This document shows, piece after piece, positions 46,446 through 54,872 of a stretch of 64,000 nucleotides of DNA. Each line of letters opens with the position of its first letter. The stretch's first letter is position 1. The stretch is from an uncultured Saprospiraceae bacterium (lineage in GTDB: Bacteria > Bacteroidota > Bacteroidia > Chitinophagales > Saprospiraceae): assembly GCA_937924805.1 (NCBI GenBank), contig CALDTZ010000006.1, forward strand, positions 1 through 64,000, given 5' to 3'. A program made the translations under genes and the position numbers. The notes beneath the pieces are model-generated. The model had not been told where the DNA came from and did not search any database. It worked only from the letters and a program-made list of their open reading frames with translations.

Positions 46446-46859
46446 TTAATGGTTGCATTTCTCACACAAGCCTTTGATGACCATATTGGCTTGTTCCATT
46501 TTGAAGTTTTTAGGCAGTTCTATCTGTGGTATGTTTTGGTTTGTTAGGCAAAAAGTGTTATTACATTTATTACAATGAAAATGATAATGCAAATCATTCG
46601 TTTCACACTCACAAGATTCAAGGCATAGAGCATATTTCAATTGCTTTGTGCCATCATCTATTGAGTGTACTAGTTTATTCTTTTCAAAGGTTTTAAGTGT
46701 ACGATATAGTGTTGATTTGTCCGCTAACTCAAAGGCATTTTCAATACTTTGTAGTGATACTGCCTTGTCTTGCTGCATCAAATATTGCAACACAAGTATT
46801 CGCATTGAGGTAGGCTTTATTTGCCTTTGTTGTAGTCTATTTTCTAAAACTTCATTCAT
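46446..46859 (-). CDS. Fur family transcriptional regulator
   Basis: A 137-residue metal-responsive repressor. The N-terminal winged helix has IKPTSMRILVLQYLMQQDKAVSLQSIENAF and ADKSTLYRTLKTFEKNKLVHSI, the DNA-recognition part of Fur/Zur proteins. The C-terminal domain has HYHFHCNKCNNTFCL and a final GLCEKCNH, giving two CxxC zinc sites, closest to Zur/Fur-like types. It probably controls the TonB receptor, CDF and neighbouring genes of the island. A -7 element lies immediately upstream at 46871-46878. Confidence 0.92.
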   Translation of the reverse strand: MNEVLENRLQQRQIKPTSMRILVLQYLMQQDKAVSLQSIENAFELADKSTLYRTLKTFEKNKLVHSIDDGTKQLKYALCLESCECETNDLHYHFHCNKCNNTFCLTNQNIPQIELPKNFKMEQANMVIKGLCEKCNH

Positions 46860-46870
46860 TACAGAGAAAA

Positions 46871-46878
46871 CAAAGATA
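46871..46878 (-). promoter_or_regulatory. Probable -7 element of the fur-like gene
   Basis: Minus-strand bases read TATCTTTG, an exact TAnnTTTG match, 12 bases upstream of the ATG at 46859. The predicted leader is only about six bases. Confidence 0.5.
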
Positions 46879-46928
46879 GCTTCTTTAAAGGACTGTTTTA
46901 AACTTGGTGTACTATATATTCTTTGAAA

Positions 46929-47747
46929 TTATATGACTTTCACCAATTTTGTTTCCTCTCCATCTTCATTGATTAAAATTAGTTCTGTACGTGTAAGGCT
47001 TGTGATTTGATAAATTTCCACGCTGCCATCATTCGTATCTGTCAATATGAGTTCATTACAGTTAGCCCCCATTTCATAGTTAAAAACCCATGTATTCAGA
47101 GTGCCGTTATTTTCTTTGTCAGCTTGTGTAGAACTGACATACAGCATTAAACCATCCTCACTCGGAATAAACCAGTAGAAGTCTCGATAGCAGTTATTAT
47201 AGCACTTCCATTTCTTGCCTGAAATACCACAGTGATTTTCATACGATAGTGGTTCATCGGCTATATAATTAGATTGAAGTAAGAATATATCTTGGAAAAA
47301 TGTATTCTCTACTTCACTATCAAACAAACCTCTGATTGATACAAAGTCTCCTTCATTGTACTTGTTGATAATGGTTAGAATACTATCGGAAGTTGTAGCC
47401 TTGTTAAATGTGCATCTTATTGCCGATTCTGCTATATCAGCAGGGCAAAGTATTTCAGTTGGATAAGCACTTAACCACACACGTACTTCATCGTCCTTGT
47501 CAGCAATATCGGTAATACTTCCGAAGATGTTTAAGCACTCACCATTGTATTCATCCTCAATAACAACATTAGGCTCTTCATAGAAGGCACATAGATCAGT
47601 TACATAGATAGGTTCAAAAGTAGTACAGGTGTCGGGGGTATTTGTAATTCCCTCGCCTTCCATTTCCACATCTGTTGGGTTCATGTCATCATCTCCACCG
47701 CAGGAAGCAATGAATAATAAGGAAAGTATGTATAGTATATTTTTCAT
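46929..47747 (-). CDS. Acidic lipoprotein of unknown function
   Basis: A 272-residue predicted lipoprotein; lipobox LFIASCGGDDD with Cys at 16. The mature part is acidic and has about ten Cys (for example DTCTTF, DLCAFYEEP, GECLNIFG, KKWKCYNNCYRDFYW). The middle part (about 70-150) resembles an OB-like strand pattern with FVSIRGLFDSEV. No family recognised. Its start lies one base after the stop of the small membrane protein gene upstream, so the two are co-transcribed. Confidence 0.65.
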   Translation of the reverse strand: MKNILYILSLLFIASCGGDDDMNPTDVEMEGEGITNTPDTCTTFEPIYVTDLCAFYEEPNVVIEDEYNGECLNIFGSITDIADKDDEVRVWLSAYPTEILCPADIAESAIRCTFNKATTSDSILTIINKYNEGDFVSIRGLFDSEVENTFFQDIFLLQSNYIADEPLSYENHCGISGKKWKCYNNCYRDFYWFIPSEDGLMLYVSSTQADKENNGTLNTWVFNYEMGANCNELILTDTNDGSVEIYQITSLTRTELILINEDGEETKLVKVI

Positions 47748-47748
47748 T

Positions 47749-48144
47749 CTAAGAATTTGTTTCGTTTGTTAAATGTTGTTTGATATTCCAAGCCCCTACA
47801 ATTGAGCCTATTATTCCTCCTATGGGAGCTAAACCATAGTATTTTGGCTCTCCGTTGCCACTCATGACAATGTAAATTGTGCCTAGTACAGTTCCACAAA
47901 TCCAAAGTCCAGCGAGCAGATAGGAAATTTTCAATTTGAATTTTGGAGAAATACTAGTCCCTGAGATTACGAATGCTATAGCAGATAAAAAAGGTGCTAT
48001 TAGTTGTTCGAGGAATTGCCCCCAACCATTATCGACACCAAATTTCATAACCAAAATCCAATGAAAAGGAAACAGTACCAATGTAGCTGCAAGTATGGCA
48101 ACAGGAAGGACTCCAAACCACCTTAGTAATTCTTTGAATGTCAT
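47749..48144 (-). CDS. Small membrane protein of unknown function
   Basis: A 131-residue protein with four predicted membrane helices (about 10-33, 45-62, 73-94, 101-119) and no known motif. It overlaps the upstream small membrane protein gene by 4 bases and abuts the lipoprotein gene, so the three form a tight cluster. Function unknown. Confidence 0.65.
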   Translation of the reverse strand: MTFKELLRWFGVLPVAILAATLVLFPFHWILVMKFGVDNGWGQFLEQLIAPFLSAIAFVISGTSISPKFKLKISYLLAGLWICGTVLGTIYIVMSGNGEPKYYGLAPIGGIIGSIVGAWNIKQHLTNETNS

Positions 48145-48443
48145 AGCCCATATTTTTGATCCTCAAAAGCTTCCCTATCTTCCTTAGAGTATTGAAACGG
48201 CATAGCTTCATTGTACGTACCAATATTGGTTAGTATTGATGGATTAATTCCAAACATGTTTAAGATTCCTGCTACTATTGCAGGTAGTGAATTACTTAGA
48301 AAGAAGCCAAGTGCAAAAAAGCCAATATACCCAAGTATTGAACTAGGTGTGACAATGGAATATGATGTAAAGAAACCAACACAATACCATAAAAAGGTAA
48401 TACGTGCCAATGCAGGTTTGATCTTCGGTTTAGATTTACTCAT
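48141..48443 (-). CDS. Small membrane protein of unknown function
   Basis: A 100-residue protein: a basic N terminus (MSKSKPKIKPALAR), two membrane helices (about 15-37 and 38-63), and a polar tail with EAMPFQYSKEDREAFEDQKYGL. First gene of a three-gene cluster with overlapping or abutting ends. No family recognised. Confidence 0.6.
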   Translation of the reverse strand: MSKSKPKIKPALARITFLWYCVGFFTSYSIVTPSSILGYIGFFALGFFLSNSLPAIVAGILNMFGINPSILTNIGTYNEAMPFQYSKEDREAFEDQKYGL

Positions 48444-48483
48444 TAGAATCTATTTATGGATAGACTCCGTTCCTAAATCCATT

Positions 48484-48575
48484 GACCGTAAAAACAAAAA
48501 GCGTGGAACGACAAATGCCCACACTCTTGACGGTCACCACAACCGATACAGTAATGTACAGAATGTCGCCCACGC
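48484..48575. other. Structured gene-free segment with nested inverted repeats
   Basis: Upstream of the small membrane protein cluster, two inverted repeats are visible. GACCGT (48484-48489) pairs with ACGGTC (48530-48535). GCGTGGAACGACA (48501-48513) pairs, with one two-base mismatch, with TGTCGCCCACGC (48564-48575). The arrangement could form a cruciform, an RNA structure or an attC-like site. No gene is visible here on either strand. Confidence 0.45.
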
Positions 48576-48803
48576 AAAAGGTGGAGCGATCAGACTGCTT
48601 TTTACTGTAATTCTTGTATGTGGTGATTTCAAGAGTAAAAACAGATACGCCTATTTCTTACCAGTTGTTTCAAGTCAATTCACTTTAGAAAAGAGCAAGA
48701 AACTGTACGCTCATTCTTCAATATATTGAGAATGTGCAGACACAAAGATAGGAATAGACACGGAAAAATGAAGGTTTTTGAGGTCTGTCAAAAAAGCTTT
48801 ACT

Positions 48804-49215
48804 AATATATTAAGATAGCTTAAAATGAAATTTGTTGAAATTGTGTTTTCGTAGATGTGGCGTGGATGCCCGAAATAGGGGGTTTTTCAGAATTTCAAAA
48901 ATTGCTAAAATCGACACATATTATAATAGCTTAAATCCAAATTTTGTGAGATAGCAAATGTGAAGTGTGAACCTCAATTTTGGATATTTCAGAGAATAAG
49001 TTTCTACATTCAGGTGATCTATATAAATAATAGCTCTTATCCAAAAAACTGTGCTTTTGCAAACTTGAAGCGATTGCCTCAAATTGATACATTTTGACCA
49101 ATTCCAAAATACCTTCTCTGATCTATATTTATATAGCTTAAATTAATATCTGCTAGTATGAACCACTTGGCAAATGGAGTGCTTTGTCAAAAATTCTACT
49201 ATATAACTGGTTCTC
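48804..49215. repeat. Four degenerate tandem repeats of about 104 bp, non-coding
   Basis: The motif ATAGCTTA (or ATAGCTCT) recurs at 48815, 48926, 49030 and 49133, spaced 111, 104 and 103 bases, each preceded by an AT-rich TATTATAA-like block. A second landmark recurs in phase: GATGCCCGAAATAG (48864), GAACCTCAATTTTG (about 48969) and TTGCCTCAAATTGA (about 49074). The units have diverged strongly. No gene is visible in this stretch on either strand. Confidence 0.6.
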
Positions 49216-49233
49216 CCTAGAGATTTAGGTTAT

Positions 49234-50175
49234 TTATTGTGATCCAGTTGTAAACTCATATCCTCCACCCTCAATTGGTAAAAACTTGAAATACCCTTTA
49301 GTGGGAGCATAGATCGAATCGTTCTTTACCACACCTCTCATATCCACTTGTAAATTGTAGATCAGAATTGTATCATCTTCCATTTCAACAGTATAGAATC
49401 CTTTAGCAAACCAAATCATTTCTTCCTTTTGTTCTGAGCTTAATTTATTTAAGTATCGGTCATTGATTTTAAAAGAGTGAAAATCAATATCATTCTCTTT
49501 ATACAGTGAGTATTTTTTGAGGTATAAGTTTTCATCATCTTTTGCCAAACCGAACCAATTCAAACTTGCCGAACCAACTGGCATAGTTAAAAAGTCATTA
49601 TACTCAATCTGCTGATCTGCTAAATCTTTCTCCAAACGATCATCAATAATGCCCTTAACAGCTAATGTTCCAATTAAGTAACCTGTACTTACAATCATAC
49701 CTATTGTATTGAACTTTTTCTTTTTGAAAAGAATACTTCCTAATAATCCAAGTAGCAAAGAAATTGTATAAACTGGATCAACCACATTAATACTATCTAG
49801 ACCAAAACGGCAATCTGAGAATGGTAGAAATAGTTGAGTTCCATATGCCGTAAAAGCGTCAAGAATAATATGTGTAAATAGAGCTAACCAACTGAATAGC
49901 CATAGCCGATTGAATGGAATTTTTTTGGTAAAACCTACACGATTTAGTATTGCACTTACTAATATTGACCCTATAATACTGAATACTATCGAATGACTAA
50001 ACCCTCTATGAATACTAAGCATTTCAAATTTATCATAGAATAAATAGAATACTATATCCAGATCAGGGATAGTAGCCACAGCAGCACCTAGAAGCATACC
50101 TTTCCTGCCTATATACCTTCCAAGAGTAGCTTCTCCAATAGCTGCTCCTAGTGCTGCTTGTGTGATACTATCCAT
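49234..50175 (-). CDS. Membrane-bound metal-dependent hydrolase (YdjM/DUF457-like)
   Basis: A 313-residue inner-membrane protein. MDSITQAALGAAIGEATLGR, IPDLDIVFYLF, HRGFSHSIVFS and HIILDAFTAYGTQLFLPFSDCRFGLDSINVVDPVYT are the landmarks of the YdjM-type family. The Asp and His residues are thought to bind metal. About five helices are followed by a soluble C-terminal part of roughly 130 residues. The actual reaction is not known. It lies 6 bases after the HMA/MauE-like gene and is probably part of the same transcript. Confidence 0.85.
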   Translation of the reverse strand: MDSITQAALGAAIGEATLGRYIGRKGMLLGAAVATIPDLDIVFYLFYDKFEMLSIHRGFSHSIVFSIIGSILVSAILNRVGFTKKIPFNRLWLFSWLALFTHIILDAFTAYGTQLFLPFSDCRFGLDSINVVDPVYTISLLLGLLGSILFKKKKFNTIGMIVSTGYLIGTLAVKGIIDDRLEKDLADQQIEYNDFLTMPVGSASLNWFGLAKDDENLYLKKYSLYKENDIDFHSFKINDRYLNKLSSEQKEEMIWFAKGFYTVEMEDDTILIYNLQVDMRGVVKNDSIYAPTKGYFKFLPIEGGGYEFTTGSQ

Positions 50176-50181
50176 TTAATT

Positions 50182-50907
50182 TCAATTCACTATTTGTAAT
50201 ATCATATACCCACTCATCAAGATCATCAATGCATCCTCAATGATTGTAATGGTACTCATTGGTAGATCAAATACTGCTCCCAAGCAAGCACATTGTATTT
50301 TACGTTTATTTAGTACACTTTGAAGTACTCCAATAATAGAAACCGTCATAACTGTAAAAGCTGTAATATTAGTTGTCAGAGGACAACAATTCAACATATA
50401 GGCAATACCGAGACCTAATTCTATAAATGCATAAACATAACCCCAGCTACGCCATCTTTTAGCTATTATATCATAACTCATATAGCTATCGGCAAAACCT
50501 GATAAGTCAAGTATCTTGAAAAACGAGAAAACCATGAAAAATGCTGACATAAAATGTCGCATCCATTCATTCAAGTCAAATTCCGTACTCGAAAATTGTA
50601 TTAGTAGGGTAACTAGAAGGATGTAAAAAAATACCAATAAAATTGGTCTGTATGCCCTTAACCATGACTTTGCTTGTTCATTTATCTCACTATGATTTAT
50701 TGAACTAATGGTGTATTTCGAATCAAGTTGAATCAATGCTTCTTGAAAGTCTCCTATGGGAATATGCTCAGACATTTCAATGGTTGCAGTATCAGTAGCT
50801 TTACTTACTTCGACTGAGATTACGTGTGGTAATACTAAAAGTTTTGATTTTACTTTAACGGCACAACTTTCACAAGTCATGCCACCAATTTTATATTCAT
50901 GTTTCAT
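50182..50907 (-). CDS. HMA metal-binding domain fused to a MauE/DoxX-like membrane domain
   Basis: A 241-residue protein. Residues 1-66 form a heavy-metal-associated domain with YKIGGMTCESCAVKVKSKL (CxxC metal site). Residues about 85-241 are a membrane domain with four or five helices of the MauE/DoxX type, with LNCCPLTT and IQCACLGAVFDLPMS, where extra Cys could form a redox or metal site. This fusion is found in Bacteroidota metal islands. It may take a metal from the HMA partner or pass reducing power. The ATG at 50907 is chosen; a TTG two codons earlier overlaps the upstream stop. Confidence 0.85.
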   Translation of the reverse strand: MKHEYKIGGMTCESCAVKVKSKLLVLPHVISVEVSKATDTATIEMSEHIPIGDFQEALIQLDSKYTISSINHSEINEQAKSWLRAYRPILLVFFYILLVTLLIQFSSTEFDLNEWMRHFMSAFFMVFSFFKILDLSGFADSYMSYDIIAKRWRSWGYVYAFIELGLGIAYMLNCCPLTTNITAFTVMTVSIIGVLQSVLNKRKIQCACLGAVFDLPMSTITIIEDALMILMSGYMILQIVN

Positions 50908-50909
50908 AA

Positions 50910-51722
50910 TCAATTTTGCAAGTATGTTTTGAGATTTCTACCCTTATAATTTGCGATATAAAGGACGTCATCATTTATCAATATATCTGTTGGCTTCTCT
51001 AAACCTTCAGAAATTTCTTGTGCCAGAACGCCTTCCATATCATAAACAAGAACTCTATCATTCTCAAAATCAGTTATGAAAACCTGACTTGATGATACAT
51101 ATATTCCTGTGGCAGCATTCATGTTATCCTTTTCACCTATGGTCATCTTGTGATTCCCTTCAGTATCAAATACCTGTATTCTATTATTATAGGCATCAGC
51201 TACATAAATCTTATTGTTCGCTATATGTACATCCGTTGGGTAATAGAACTCTCCGTCTGCTTTGCCTTCTTTCCCAAAGGAAATCCAACCCCGTTCATTA
51301 CCAAATAATATACGATGATTATAAAAATCCGCTATGGCAAACTGCTCGTTTGCATAATGTATTCCAGCAGGTGCATCAAGAGAATCAGTCAGTGGTAATA
51401 TTTTCCTTTCCTCACCAGAAAATATCGTAATCTGATCCTTTCCATATTCAGGTACATAAATAGACTTTCCATCAGTTGCAATATGCATGGGTCTTTCAAA
51501 TCCTTCTTCTGTAAATAGAACCTTTCCTGAATCATCCAGATGAACCAACTGGTTATTATCTCCATCGGCAACCCAAATATGATTATCTATAACTGTTAGT
51601 CCTATTGGAGTAGTACTCTCTAAATTTATAGTTTTTTGATAAGTCCATTCTTTAGTTTTGTTTTGACATGATGCCACTAATAAAAAAAGAAATAGTCCTA
51701 ATAAATATTTATTTAATTCCAT
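50910..51722 (-). CDS. Lipoprotein with NHL-type beta-propeller
   Basis: A 270-residue predicted lipoprotein (lipobox LLVASCQNK, Cys at 19). The body is a six-bladed propeller built of NHL repeats such as DGEFYYPTDVHIANNKIYVADAYNNRIQVFD and TGIYVSSSQVFITDFENDRVLVYD. Such proteins act as binding platforms in the periplasm or at the surface. It is located between two HMA protein genes, which suggests a role in metal handling; the partner is unknown. Confidence 0.82.
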   Translation of the reverse strand: MELNKYLLGLFLFLLVASCQNKTKEWTYQKTINLESTTPIGLTVIDNHIWVADGDNNQLVHLDDSGKVLFTEEGFERPMHIATDGKSIYVPEYGKDQITIFSGEERKILPLTDSLDAPAGIHYANEQFAIADFYNHRILFGNERGWISFGKEGKADGEFYYPTDVHIANNKIYVADAYNNRIQVFDTEGNHKMTIGEKDNMNAATGIYVSSSQVFITDFENDRVLVYDMEGVLAQEISEGLEKPTDILINDDVLYIANYKGRNLKTYLQN

Positions 51723-51738
51723 TGTTTCGAAGTTTAAT

Positions 51739-51762
51739 AGGAGGGCGAAGAATCACCCTCCT
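51739..51762. other. Small hairpin between the HMA-protein and NHL-lipoprotein genes
   Basis: AGGAGGG (51739-51745) pairs with CCCTCCT (51756-51762), in the 50 bases between the two genes. There is no T-run, so it is more likely an RNA-stability or attenuation element than a terminator. Confidence 0.4.
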
Positions 51763-51772
51763 TAATTTTAAT

Positions 51773-52408
51773 TTATTGAACTCTCTCATATTGACAACAT
51801 CCTGGCAAGTCATTGTAAACGCCATCCTCTGCTTTGGAATATTTGGTGTCGTGTCCAGCTTTAGCAATTGATTCAGAAACCTCACCGATTGAAGTTTGTG
51901 AACTATCATATTCCAGTTTAAGCATCTTATTGTCCTTATCCCATTCTGCTTTTACAACTCCTTCAATGCTTTTTGCAGTTTTCTCTATCCGTGCCTTACA
52001 CATGCCACAATTGCCTGCTACAAATATGTCTTTAGAAACGATTGTTGATTCATCAGTCAATTCAGTAATGTTCTGTTTGCTTTCTTCAATTGTTCCGTCC
52101 GCTCTAATGATTTTTGTAGTGACAGCAGTGTACCCTGCTTTATCTACCTGACTTTCTACTTGTTCCAAGGTCATTCCTTTTTCGGAAGGGTAACTAAAAT
52201 TAAATTGACCCGTTTCCATTTCGATTTTGACATCCTTTATGCCCTTGAACTCTTTAAACTTTTTCTCTAAACCGTAAGCACAAAACGGACATCCAAGTCC
52301 ATCTACTTGTACTTCTATTTGATCTCGATCAGATTGACCATAAAGGCTATTTGATGAAATCGTAAATGCTAATACTGATATAATTATTATTATTATTAAA
52401 TTTTTCAT
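51773..52408 (-). CDS. Exported protein with two heavy-metal-associated domains
   Basis: A 211-residue exported protein. Signal peptide at 1-26 (MKNLIIIIIISVLAFTISSN). The first HMA-like domain has VDGLGCPFCAYGLEKKFKEF, the second VAGNCGMCKARIEKTAKSIEG; both carry a CxxC. A C-terminal GCCQYERV adds a Cys pair. It is a periplasmic metal chaperone or sink, probably for copper or mercury. The ATG at 52408 is chosen; the longer reading frame upstream overlaps the barrel gene and lacks a signal at its start. Confidence 0.85.
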   Translation of the reverse strand: MKNLIIIIIISVLAFTISSNSLYGQSDRDQIEVQVDGLGCPFCAYGLEKKFKEFKGIKDVKIEMETGQFNFSYPSEKGMTLEQVESQVDKAGYTAVTTKIIRADGTIEESKQNITELTDESTIVSKDIFVAGNCGMCKARIEKTAKSIEGVVKAEWDKDNKMLKLEYDSSQTSIGEVSESIAKAGHDTKYSKAEDGVYNDLPGCCQYERVQ

Positions 52409-52427
52409 TTTTAAATATTTTAATTGA

Positions 52428-53207
52428 TTAAAGAATGTACCTCGTCCCAAAGAATATACTGTATTCTCTTTTGAGATTTTCAGGTAAACTTTGAATAATT
52501 GGTACTTGTACTGCTGCCTCGACTGTAAGTCTACCCTTAGCGTATTGAATACCTTGTGCAAACAGCATTAAGAAATCCTCTCTTTCGGTAAACCAACTAC
52601 TTTGATATTCAAAGAATAGGTTTACTTGATTTACAGGATAGACTGGTTTTTTAAGTGGTAATCCAAATCCTAATTTGTATCTCAACTCATCATTGGAATT
52701 ATCAGGAACTAAGTTATAACCCAGTTCATTAGATACCCCATACTTGATGGATTCATATCCAGCAACAATTCCTTGATATGATTGATAAGTTCCAGTACTG
52801 ATACCATCCGCACTCAATTTCTCACCAGTAGGTAATGTTTGCAAGGTTTTTGCAACCACCCTGAAGGTTTTGCCCATTTGATCCTTTCGATAAAATTGGT
52901 ACTTGCCAAGTATAGCAATATCACCTAATGAATTGTTACTTCCATTCTCACCACTCAAAGAATAATTGACAAATGGTACATGAATCCCAACTAAGGAATT
53001 AGAAGTAGGTAAGTAGTGTAACATAACTGGAAGAGATAAAAATTCTCCTTGCTCTGTCTTTCTAAACTCAGACAATGTTTTAATCAACTTTGTCTTACCA
53101 CCAAGCATTATAGGCTTGTCGGCTGTTATGGGAGGACCTTGTGCAAGTCCTCTATTGGTCAATGTAATAGATAACAAAACACCTATTACGACATATATTA
53201 TTTTCAT
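52428..53207 (-). CDS. Outer-membrane protein of the phenol MetA-like barrel type
   Basis: A 259-residue exported protein. Signal peptide MKIIYVVIGVLLSITLTNRGLAQ, then GPPITADKPIMLGGKTKLIKT and beta strands typical of MetA-like/transporter barrels. It ends KREYSIFFGTRYIL, an outer-membrane barrel C terminus. Within this island it may let a metal or complex pass the outer membrane; the specificity cannot be read. It precedes the double-HMA gene by 19 bases. Confidence 0.72.
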   Translation of the reverse strand: MKIIYVVIGVLLSITLTNRGLAQGPPITADKPIMLGGKTKLIKTLSEFRKTEQGEFLSLPVMLHYLPTSNSLVGIHVPFVNYSLSGENGSNNSLGDIAILGKYQFYRKDQMGKTFRVVAKTLQTLPTGEKLSADGISTGTYQSYQGIVAGYESIKYGVSNELGYNLVPDNSNDELRYKLGFGLPLKKPVYPVNQVNLFFEYQSSWFTEREDFLMLFAQGIQYAKGRLTVEAAVQVPIIQSLPENLKREYSIFFGTRYIL

Positions 53208-53277
53208 TATAAATCATATTCTTAATTAATAAAATAGAACCCTACGTATGAGGGTTAATTCTAAGAACTATGATCTG

Positions 53278-53724
53278 CTATAAACGGAAAACTTGAAACA
53301 AGACGGTTATGTCTTGTTCCAGCGGAGGAGGGTAATAATTAGTGTAATTCTGTAAAGTTCGAGGAGGTAAAACATGACCTAAATAGTTTAACACAAAAGC
53401 TTTCACAAACTTAATTTGAACATCTGTTAAACTAAGAGTTGTTACTTCTCCTGAATCAAAATCCAAGTCAAGATCAAAAGATTGATTATTACAACATCCA
53501 TCATGAGTAACATCCGTACCACATGAGCTGACCGCATTATTGCCATGATGACAATTGCTTAACTCTTGACTAACTTCTGAACATGATTTAGCTTTACCGA
53601 AAAGATTTAGTCTTTTGACCTTACCTTGACAAAAATGAATGTCAATAGACATTCCTGAGCTACTGAAAAAAATCAGTAATGCCATTGTGAGACTTATCAA
53701 TCTATATGTCTTAAACTTCTTCAC
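53278..53724 (-). CDS. HYC_CC_PP-type Cys-rich exported protein, copy 1
   Basis: A 148-residue exported protein. A signal-like hydrophobic stretch (about 9-27) is followed by IDIHFCQGKVKRLNLFGKAKSC, then a cluster with NCHHGNN, SSCGT and DGCCNNQ, and a YYPPPLEQDITVLFQVF C terminus. The HxC, CC and PP landmarks define the family often named after them, found next to TonB receptors and copper genes in Bacteroidota. The function is unproven; metal binding is likely. It shares this layout with the protein at 56997. Confidence 0.8.
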   Translation of the reverse strand: MKKFKTYRLISLTMALLIFFSSSGMSIDIHFCQGKVKRLNLFGKAKSCSEVSQELSNCHHGNNAVSSCGTDVTHDGCCNNQSFDLDLDFDSGEVTTLSLTDVQIKFVKAFVLNYLGHVLPPRTLQNYTNYYPPPLEQDITVLFQVFRL

Positions 53725-53780
53725 TTATATTTAAAACGAATTATCTTTTTATTAGTTTTACTTGTTCCCTTAAATTTTCC

Positions 53781-54863
53781 TTAAAACGGATCAGTATATT
53801 CTGGATTATTCAGAAATGTTTGATCGGTAAGTGTTTTTAAGAAATTGACCAAATCTATCTTATCCTGTTCTGTTAAATTCAAACCTCCATTGTCAGCTAC
53901 TTGAATAAGTGCTGGGTCTAAAGTGCTGGATTGTTTTATATGCAAATCATAATGTTCCACTACTTCTTCCAATCTCTGAAATCTGCCATCATGCATGTAA
54001 GGTGGTGTTACTTCAACATTTCGTAAAGAGGGTGTTTTAAACTTAGCCTTGTCAGACAGATTTCCTGTGACTTCTTCTCTGCCTATATCTGCAAAATCAG
54101 CATCAATATCTAAACCGTTGTTCATATATTGGTCATTTTCAAAGTTCGCTCCTCCGTGACAATGAGCACAATCTGCACCTGACATATCAGGAAAAAAAGG
54201 ATTGTATTCAGTCTCGAATAAGAGTCGTCCTCTTTCTTCACTTTCTGACAGCTGAACTTCACCAGCCAAATACTTATCATATTTTGAGTCATAACTCACT
54301 ATACTCAACATGAATTGCTCCATTGCTAGAGACATTTTCTCCGATGTGATTTCATCCGATCCAAAAGCCCTTGTAAATTGATCTCGATACATTTGAGTAT
54401 CACTCAATTTGGCAATGACATTTTCTAATGTTTCATTCATTTCTAAAGGATCTTCAATTGGTTTCAAAGATTGATCTCTTAACAAATGTGCTCTACCGTC
54501 CCAGAAAAATTCATTGCTGTGCCATGCCATATTAAAAACAGACATAGCTTGCCTTTTGCCTTCCATCATTTCAACACCTAATGAGAATTGCAGGGTATCT
54601 GAAAACCCATCCGTTTGATTATGACAACTGGCACAAGATTGAGAATTATCTCTGGATAACATCTTTTCATAAAATAGCATTCGTCCCAATTGTACTCCTT
54701 GCTGCGTAAGTGCATTATCGGTAGGTAAATCTGGTTCTGGTAAATTACCATATTCGAGTGTGTATGGTGTATCGTCCAACTCCACAACTGTCATCGGCTC
54801 ATCTTCACCACAGGACAAAACCAACACAAGTAGTAACGGTATGATATATATTATTTTTTTCAT
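53781..54863 (-). CDS. Diheme cytochrome c peroxidase / MbnH-like, copy 1
   Basis: A 360-residue lipoprotein-like enzyme (lipobox LVLSCGED). Two haem motifs, CASCHNQTDGFSD near 77-89 and CAHCHGGANFEND near 228-240, with KTPSLRNVEVTPPYMHDGRF in the C-terminal domain, place it in the bacterial cytochrome c peroxidase/MauG family. Together with the adjacent MbnP-type gene, it may work as MbnH, which oxidises a Trp of MbnP to kynurenine to create a copper site. Two copies of this family lie side by side, 9 bases apart. Confidence 0.88.
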   Translation of the reverse strand: MKKIIYIIPLLLVLVLSCGEDEPMTVVELDDTPYTLEYGNLPEPDLPTDNALTQQGVQLGRMLFYEKMLSRDNSQSCASCHNQTDGFSDTLQFSLGVEMMEGKRQAMSVFNMAWHSNEFFWDGRAHLLRDQSLKPIEDPLEMNETLENVIAKLSDTQMYRDQFTRAFGSDEITSEKMSLAMEQFMLSIVSYDSKYDKYLAGEVQLSESEERGRLLFETEYNPFFPDMSGADCAHCHGGANFENDQYMNNGLDIDADFADIGREEVTGNLSDKAKFKTPSLRNVEVTPPYMHDGRFQRLEEVVEHYDLHIKQSSTLDPALIQVADNGGLNLTEQDKIDLVNFLKTLTDQTFLNNPEYTDPF

Positions 54864-54872
54864 CTTCTTCTT

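Noticed and set aside
48211..48729. Plus-strand open frame of about 170 codons
   Set aside because: It lies antisense to the small membrane protein gene over half its length, and the remainder is the palindromic non-coding segment; composition is not that of a real protein.
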